Position numbers and translations under genes: made by a program. Shown here in pieces: positions 58,661 through 64,000 of a stretch of 64,000 nt of DNA. The DNA is taken from assembly GCF_016086655.4 (NCBI RefSeq), contig NC_092584.1:13009907-13073906 (forward strand), written 5' to 3'. The notes beneath the pieces are model-generated. The model ran no database searches. It worked only from the letters and a program-made list of their open reading frames with translations, and was not told the origin of the DNA. This DNA is from Lepeophtheirus salmonis (taxonomy: Eukaryota; Arthropoda; Copepoda; Siphonostomatoida; Caligidae). Each line of letters opens with the position of its first letter. Positions within the stretch are counted from its first letter, which is position 1.

Positions 58661-59430
58661 AATAATAATGTTCACATTATTTTTTTAAGTCCAAAGTATT
58701 CACATGTTTTCTTCAAATAGTATAACAAATTGATAAAAAAGTCACATGATTTATTTAGATTAAAAAAAAAGAAAATAACTTTGAATTAATTAGTTTACTA
58801 TTTAAATTTCTTTCTATAAAATATTTTTTATAACATAAATCATTAGACAAATCTCACACTATGTAGTTATTTTAAATAGCTAGAAAAAGCACATTTTTGC
58901 ATTAACCAACTTTTTGAAAAGTTACTAGTATTGAATAGCTCTTAATTTACAAATAAGTCTCTTCCACACTCCCCTACCCCCATTTCTATCTTCTTCTTTT
59001 TAATCGGGCTATCTTTTTTACCATTCAAGGGTTTAAGGACTGATAAGTCACTCTTTTACTCCAACGGTCCTGACTATCTTTCAATTTATTTCATTCATAG
59101 TTACTAGGATTGAAGAAAATAATTAATGATAGCTAGAATATATAATAATAAGTTCTAGTCGCGCGCCTCTTATTTCAAACTTAAGGTAACTTGTCTCATT
59201 GAAAGAGGTTATAATTAATCATTTCAGCTGTTGTAATTAGTCCTAGGACTAATAAAATTGATTAGGAACAGACTGATAGGACTGAAGTCTTTCTAGATTT
59301 TAAAAATAAAACACAGCTGTTTTGGAGAGGCTGAATTTCATATTTAATGTTTCTTTCTGGCAAGCATGAAAGATTGGTATTTAATTCCTTCAGAATAGTT
59401 TTCATTCTATCTCCTGAAGATGTAAGTCAT
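58661..59430. other. AT-rich stretch without recognisable gene
   Basis: I see no supported feature. Confidence 0.5.
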
Positions 59431-59439
59431 TCCTTCTGG

Positions 59440-59757
59440 ACAGAGATTAATTGGAAGGAAGTTTGTTTTTAAACAAGGCAATACCCAAACTTATATTCAA
59501 GCTCTCCAAAAACTTCTTGCAAAAGAAAGAAGCCTCCCACATATTATCTATTATAATTGCCACAAGCTCAATCGCCTGAGTTGAATCCAATAGAGCTATT
59601 GTGAGAACACCTAGACTGAAAAGTTCAGGAAAAGTGTCCCCCAAGTAAGAACATTTTGAAGAATGCTTGGGATGACACCAAACCTGCCTATCTTAAAAAA
59701 CTAACAGCAAGAATGGTAAAAGTTTGTAAAGCAGTTATAATGGTAAAGGGTTTTTGA
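59440..59757 (+). pseudogene. Canonical Tc1 (DDE) transposase C-terminal relic
   Basis: In one frame RKFVFKQGNTQTYIQAL corresponds to KFVFQQDNxPKHT, with the second catalytic Asp changed to Gly. After a frameshift near 59560 comes QAQSPELNPIELL with the catalytic Glu intact, then EHLD and KVQEKCPPSKNILKNAWDD, then YLKKLTARMVKVCKAVIMVK and a stop at 59755. This is the classical Tc1 C-terminus (QSPDLNPIELLWEHLD...LTARMPKVCKAVI), unlike the NPLDY-type families elsewhere in the window. Two Trp codons are TGA. The N-terminal and first-Asp regions are absent. Confidence 0.82.
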
Positions 59758-59884
59758 TAAAGCTAAAATTTGAATCAAAATACTTTGATTTTTTTACTAT
59801 TGAATGTTGATACCCATATTGAAACTTGATTTTTCTTCATTTTAATAGCCTAATTACCGTGTTACCTGACAATGAAGTCATAGG

Positions 59885-60226
59885 TGGTAGTAAGAAAAAT
59901 AAGTTAAATTCTATTTTTTCCAAACTTTTTCTAGCAAATGTAAATATACTGTAAAATTTTTTGAAAAAAATCAGAATCAACAGTTGTTCACAAAATATGA
60001 AATATTTTTTTTTTTTTAAATTATCAAATTTTAATTCTTTTGGAGAAAATTTTAAAAAATTCAAAGCCATTTACAGAAAATTAATTTTTTGAATAAAAAA
60101 TTTGTAAAACAAAAATTTTTGGAAAAAAATTAGAAAAATTAAATTTCAAATATTAAATTTTCGAGTAAATATCAAAAATTCCTTAATTTGGGAGAAGATC
60201 CAGACCACATCTTACGGACGCCCCTG
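59885..60226. mobile_element. Family G AT-rich element, right terminus
   Basis: An array of AAAATTAATTTTTTGAATAA and AAATTTCAAATATTAAATTT ends in CCTTAATTTGGGAGAAGATC and ACGGACGCCCCTG (60214-60226), the reverse of the CAGGGGCGTCC terminus. The left end is not recognised. Confidence 0.55.
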
Positions 60227-60960
60227 AGCATTATTTTTGTCACATGTCCTACTGTATGTACGTACATCCTTCATTCAAACTATTCATCTCATTTTTTGTT
60301 TAGAAAATGAACAGTTAACTAATTAAAAGCTGCAACGTGTATACAACATATATACCAATAAAGTTATTAAGACTAAGCATACCTTTGCAAAGTGACATGT
60401 GTTGCTGAAGAAACTAATATGCGCGAAACTATGTATATTTTGCGAATGAAAAAAATCATTAATTGCTTTATAAGATGATTTATTTTTCACACTGCTCTAA
60501 TAATATACATGATATGATGGAATCAACAAATTATTTCTTTCTTCTTTTGATGAAAGCCCCTAGAATTAACTCCTTTGACTTTCTCTCAAAACTCAAATGA
60601 AAAACTGAGTGAGTGTATATTTATACTTAAAATGATGGGAGATAAAACGAACAAAAAAAAATTACAAAATAGGAAAGCGCCTAAGAAAAACTTAAGTAGA
60701 CGTCGACGGCGTTTCTCCTCGTATAATGAAACTGTTTTGTTGTACGAGTGTACATTTCCCCTATGATTAAAGTGTGTATTTACATATTCATACAAGGGAT
60801 TTGAGAGGGAATGACGTCAATTCAAATTCATTTTAACACTAGTACCTACCTTCAGAGACTGCATATATCAATAATGATTCCAACTGTTTTAAAAAATACT
60901 AATTAGTAAATTTGCTTAGAAAATTATTAAGAAATTGAAAAATATAAATGCGTTTCCTAA
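60227..60960. other. AT-rich stretch without recognisable gene
   Basis: Overlapping 60-70-codon frames at 60575-60795 are Lys/Arg- or Phe/Ser-rich and have no family motif. Confidence 0.45.
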
Positions 60961-60966
60961 AAAAAA

Positions 60967-61085
60967 CAGGGGCCTCCGTAGGACGTGGGCTGGAGGGGCT
61001 ATATCCCACAATATCTAAATTTGCAATATAAAAAAATTTTACATTTTTTTTTTTTTCACAAAAATTAATATTTTTGTATCATTAT
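60967..61085. mobile_element. Family G left terminus, truncated
   Basis: CAGGGGCCTCCGTAGGACGT then GGAGGGGCT and a T/A-rich core. The right end is lacking. Confidence 0.45.
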
Positions 61086-61689
61086 GATTAAGGCCCATGA
61101 ACACTTATATTATAATATAAAATATGTAGGTAGAGAATTGAGTTATGTAACATAAATAAACATTTAATTTAAAAATCATCCCCTTCCCAAAGTACCTTTC
61201 AGTACGTGCTAATACACAGCAATAAAATTTTTGGGAAATTAATAAAACATGATCAGATGAAGTAGAACAAACAAAAATATAATATGACGATTAAAATAAA
61301 CATAAATATTTATTTAAAAAAAAAACTAAACTAAATACCGACTCAAGAGTCCAAAATTCCCATTTAAAACAATTACTTTCAAAAAGTTTTTTAAGATCTA
61401 ATAGTTGTTTTTAAAGTGTTGATATATTTGAAAAGTATCGTATCCAATCCGATCCATATTACCATACATAGCCCAGCACATTTGGAATCCTCAAAGAGAA
61501 GACGGAGTATCGTGCTACAGCAGATAAAAAAATTGTTAGTAATTCTGGGCTTCCAGTTTTAAATAGGTGCAAAACTTGTTCGCAATAAAGGTTTTAGCAT
61601 TCGACAAAGCAAATTCAAAGTCCTTAGTATTATTAAAAGAAGTCCTACTAATTGATACTATAGACAATATCATTAATAAGTTGAATTTT

Positions 61690-61965
61690 TTTTTCCAAAA
61701 GACTTTATATGAGATTTCATATTTGACATTTTTTCCTACAAAATACATTTTTTTTAAGACTAGGATTAATTTTTTTTTCAAAACATTTAATATTTGGAAT
61801 ATTATTTTTGAAATTTTTTCTCAAAAAATTTAATTTGTATGAATAGTTGTGAAATTTTGAAATTTTTTTGCCAAAGGATTCAATTTTTGTGAATAGCTAT
61901 GAATTGTTGAAATATTTTACAAAAATATCCAAAAAAATAGGCCCTTTCCCCCAAAAAAAAAAAAA
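61690..61965. repeat. AT-rich array of family G type
   Basis: TTTTTGAAATTTTTTCTC and GTGAATAGCTATGAATTG units, ending in GGCCCTTTCCCCCAAAAAA and a TA run. Its interior is like other family G loci, but the terminus is missing. Confidence 0.45.
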
Positions 61966-62129
61966 TATATATATATATAATAATTATATTTATGTAGGCA
62001 GCTATATATTCTGCTTGCCGAGGATACACAAACTGTTGCCTGGTGCAATTTGACATTTCCTTTCGTAAGCTTAACCTTTTTGTAGCTTAATCGTACTCAG
62101 AATGTTTTGACGTATTACCGTCATTTGTG

Positions 62130-63260
62130 TTGTTTACAGTGACTTGAAAAATTAATTTGCCAAAAAATTAAATTAAATCGTGAACATTTTCGTGCGATCA
62201 TTTTTCAAAACTTTCGACGTGGGTTATCACGACAAGAGAGCATTGATGAACTTAAATCCTTGTATGGCGATGAAGCACCATCTTATAGCACTATGAAAAA
62301 CTGGTTTAATGAATTCAATCGTGGCCAACTCTTGCTCAAAGACGAATTTCGTGAAGGTCGTCTAAAAACAGCCCTTGTGCCAGAGAACATTGATGCCGTA
62401 CGTGAAGTGATAATGCAAGATCGTCTTGTGACATACTGTGAGATAGAGGGCTCCTTGGGAACTTTTTTCACCAGCTTACATTCGATATTGCATGTACACC
62501 TGGCACAAAAAAGGTTTGCTTTCGTTGGATCCAGCACCATTTGGCAATCGCTCAAAAGAAGGCTCGTGTCGATTGGTACAAAGAAATATTGAAAAAATAC
62601 GCTGGCAGTCCTTTAAAAGATGTTTATAAGATCGTCACAATTGACGAATCATGGATCTATAAGTATGAGCTCGAAGCAAAACAACAATCGACCGTGTGGG
62701 TCTTTGAAGACGAGCCAAATCCAAAGAAAGTTGTTCGTGGAAGAAGCAAATGGTCGCCTGTTTCTTTGGCAAAACTGGTCATGTGGCGACTGTTCCACTT
62801 GAGCATCGTAGGACGGTCACTTCTGAGTGGTAAATCACAATATTTTTGCCTGAAGTCTTCGGAGAAATTGGAAAAAGAAACAAGAGAAGACAAATAATTG
62901 ATCACCACCATAATGCGAGCTCTCAGTCATTAGCTCAAACCAGCGCCTTTTTGACCGGCCAAAATGTCGAACTGATGGGTCATCTGCCGTACAGCTCTGA
63001 TTTGGCCCCTAATGACTTTTTTTTATTCCTGCAGATCAAGAAAAAAATGCGTAGTCAACGATTTTCGTCGCCAAAAGATGCTCTTGAAGTGTTTAAAAGC
63101 CATGTTTTGGAAGTGTCTGAATCGGAGTGGAAAAAGAACTTCGACAATTTTTTGGAGCGCATGCAAAAGTGTATAAATCATGCTGAAGAATACTTTAAAA
63201 AACAATAAAACCATTTTGGATGATAAATATTCGTATTTTCATTATTAGGACAGAAATATA
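62130..63260 (+). pseudogene. mariner (DD34D) transposase pseudogene
   Basis: Full-length in layout. LNREHFRAIIFQNFRRGLSR and LYGDEAPSYSTMKNWFNEF form the first helix-turn-helix region, EFREGRLKTALVPENIDAV the linker, and REVIMQDRLVTYCEIEGSL the second. After a frameshift near 62520 come KKARVDWYKEILKKY, IVTIDESWIYKYE (first catalytic Asp, about 62642) and FEDEPNPKKVVRGRS. A second frameshift (about 62745) and a TAA (about 62830) follow. Then comes IIDHHHNASSQSLAQ, where His replaces the Asp of LHHDNASxHT, and PYSSDLAPNDFFLF (third Asp, 34 residues later). The C-terminus MRSQRFSSPKDALEVFKSHV and MQKCINHAEEYFKKQ with its stop at 63208 is well kept. It is dead by two frameshifts, one stop and one catalytic substitution. 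Confidence 0.88.
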
Positions 63261-63399
63261 TATAGTAGCCTACGTTTAATCCTGCCGCACCCCTTAAACG
63301 TGAATGAAAATCCAGAAAAGTATAATTAACCTAATAAATAATTATCCAATTTTTTTTTTTAAACAAAAAGCTGGTAGAGCAATAAAAACAAACATTCTT

Positions 63400-63755
63400 T
63401 GTGGGGAGTCAGTTTATTGATCAGGCCAAGGACAACTAAGAAAGAGACTAGAAGAAATCGTTTATCAGCGCTTTTTGACATGGATATGAGGATATATCCA
63501 TCATTTTCCCCTGCTGCAACGATATCCTTACCCAAGATTTTATCGACAACAAAGGCCATGAGAGGAAGCCTTGGAAGTTGTGGTCAAAATTGGAAAAGGA
63601 CAGAGGACTTCTTGGAGTTTTCTGGTTTCCAAAATACCTCAAGGTCAACGCAGAAGTATATCTGGAAGTCAATGAGACAGTGATACTTCCCTGGTTAAAG
63701 GTCAACTTTGAAGAAGGATATTTAGTGACGTCATACAGTTCATGTTTCTAAAATA
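63400..63755 (+). pseudogene. Tc1-like transposase relic, middle region
   Basis: VFWFPKYLKVNAEVYLEVNE and TVILPWLKVNFEEGYLV (about 63615-63715) match the segment between the first and second catalytic residues of Tc1-like transposases (VFFPxGLKVNxEVYLxVLxTVVLPW). Upstream FIDQAKDN and SFISAF, broken by stops, resemble the TVDQAxNRRNDRFISA block after the first Asp. No acid block is readable. The relic ends before the QDGA box. Confidence 0.6.
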
Positions 63756-64000
63756 CTTAGTATTTTTTGTATAGGGGTTATAGGGAGGGCTGGGCAGTCG
63801 GCACTGTAGATGATGGATGAGTCATCGATGACTAGTGATAGATGGGGGACGGATATGAATAATTTATGGTGTTTATACCTTCAGAATTAGGAGAAGAAGA
63901 AGAGTAATGCCGGGAGTTACCTCCATTTCCAAAGGTATAAATATTATCCACGGATCGGCATCCTATTTCTACTCACTATTAAAGATTTATCTTGACGTTT
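63756..64000. other. Unassigned window edge
   Basis: I see no recognised feature. GGGAGTTACCTCCATTTCC near 63920 is only faintly R1-like. Confidence 0.35.

Noticed and set aside
60575..60795. Overlapping 60-70-codon frames near 60.6 kb
   Set aside because: They are low-complexity, mutually antisense frames without a family signature.

Overview
The window looks like a piece of an AT-rich animal nuclear genome that is almost entirely accumulated transposon debris. I find no complete host gene, no rRNA or tRNA gene, no operon-like packing and no bacterial or phage signature. The organism is inferred to be an arthropod, with a caligid (sea-louse-like) copepod the best guess. The reasons are the very high A+T content, the long poly-A/T runs, the absence of prokaryotic gene density, and the wealth of Tc1/mariner relics of arthropod type. 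This is inference; no single sequence here proves the species.

Layout. 0-10 kb: a Tc1-type C-terminal scrap, a 608-bp hAT-type MITE, two mariner halves meeting in opposite orientation, a Tc1-like relic, a four-unit ~107-bp tandem repeat, and a 1,316-bp Tc1-like element (TIRs, TA duplication, DD37E spacing) inserted in its last unit. 10-20 kb: a BED-finger hAT fragment, a possible hAT C-terminal fragment, and three copies of one internally deleted element family (family A below). 20-30 kb: short repeats, a 216-bp TIR element with a 5-bp target duplication, a non-LTR retrotransposon reverse-transcriptase relic, and a 331-bp hAT MITE with a perfect 8-bp target duplication beside another family A remnant. 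30-40 kb: a cluster of copies of an unrecognised dispersed repeat that carries an open reading frame, a DD39D transposase relic, a second ~600-bp hAT MITE, and an unexplained 144-codon ORF. 40-53 kb: long AT-rich arrays belonging to a G-rich-ended element family, further Tc1 relics and the fifth family A copy. 53-64 kb: a hAT MITE with a second element nested in it, four Tc1-like relics and a mariner (DD34D) pseudogene.

Every transposase seen is broken by stops, frameshifts, deletions or lost catalytic residues. The deposits are therefore old or non-autonomous. The short TIR elements presumably depended on transposases encoded elsewhere. The most novel material is (i) the dispersed repeat whose copies share a conserved reading frame, (ii) the GGGGCGTC-ended AT-rich element family, and (iii) the nesting relations that let insertions be ordered in time.
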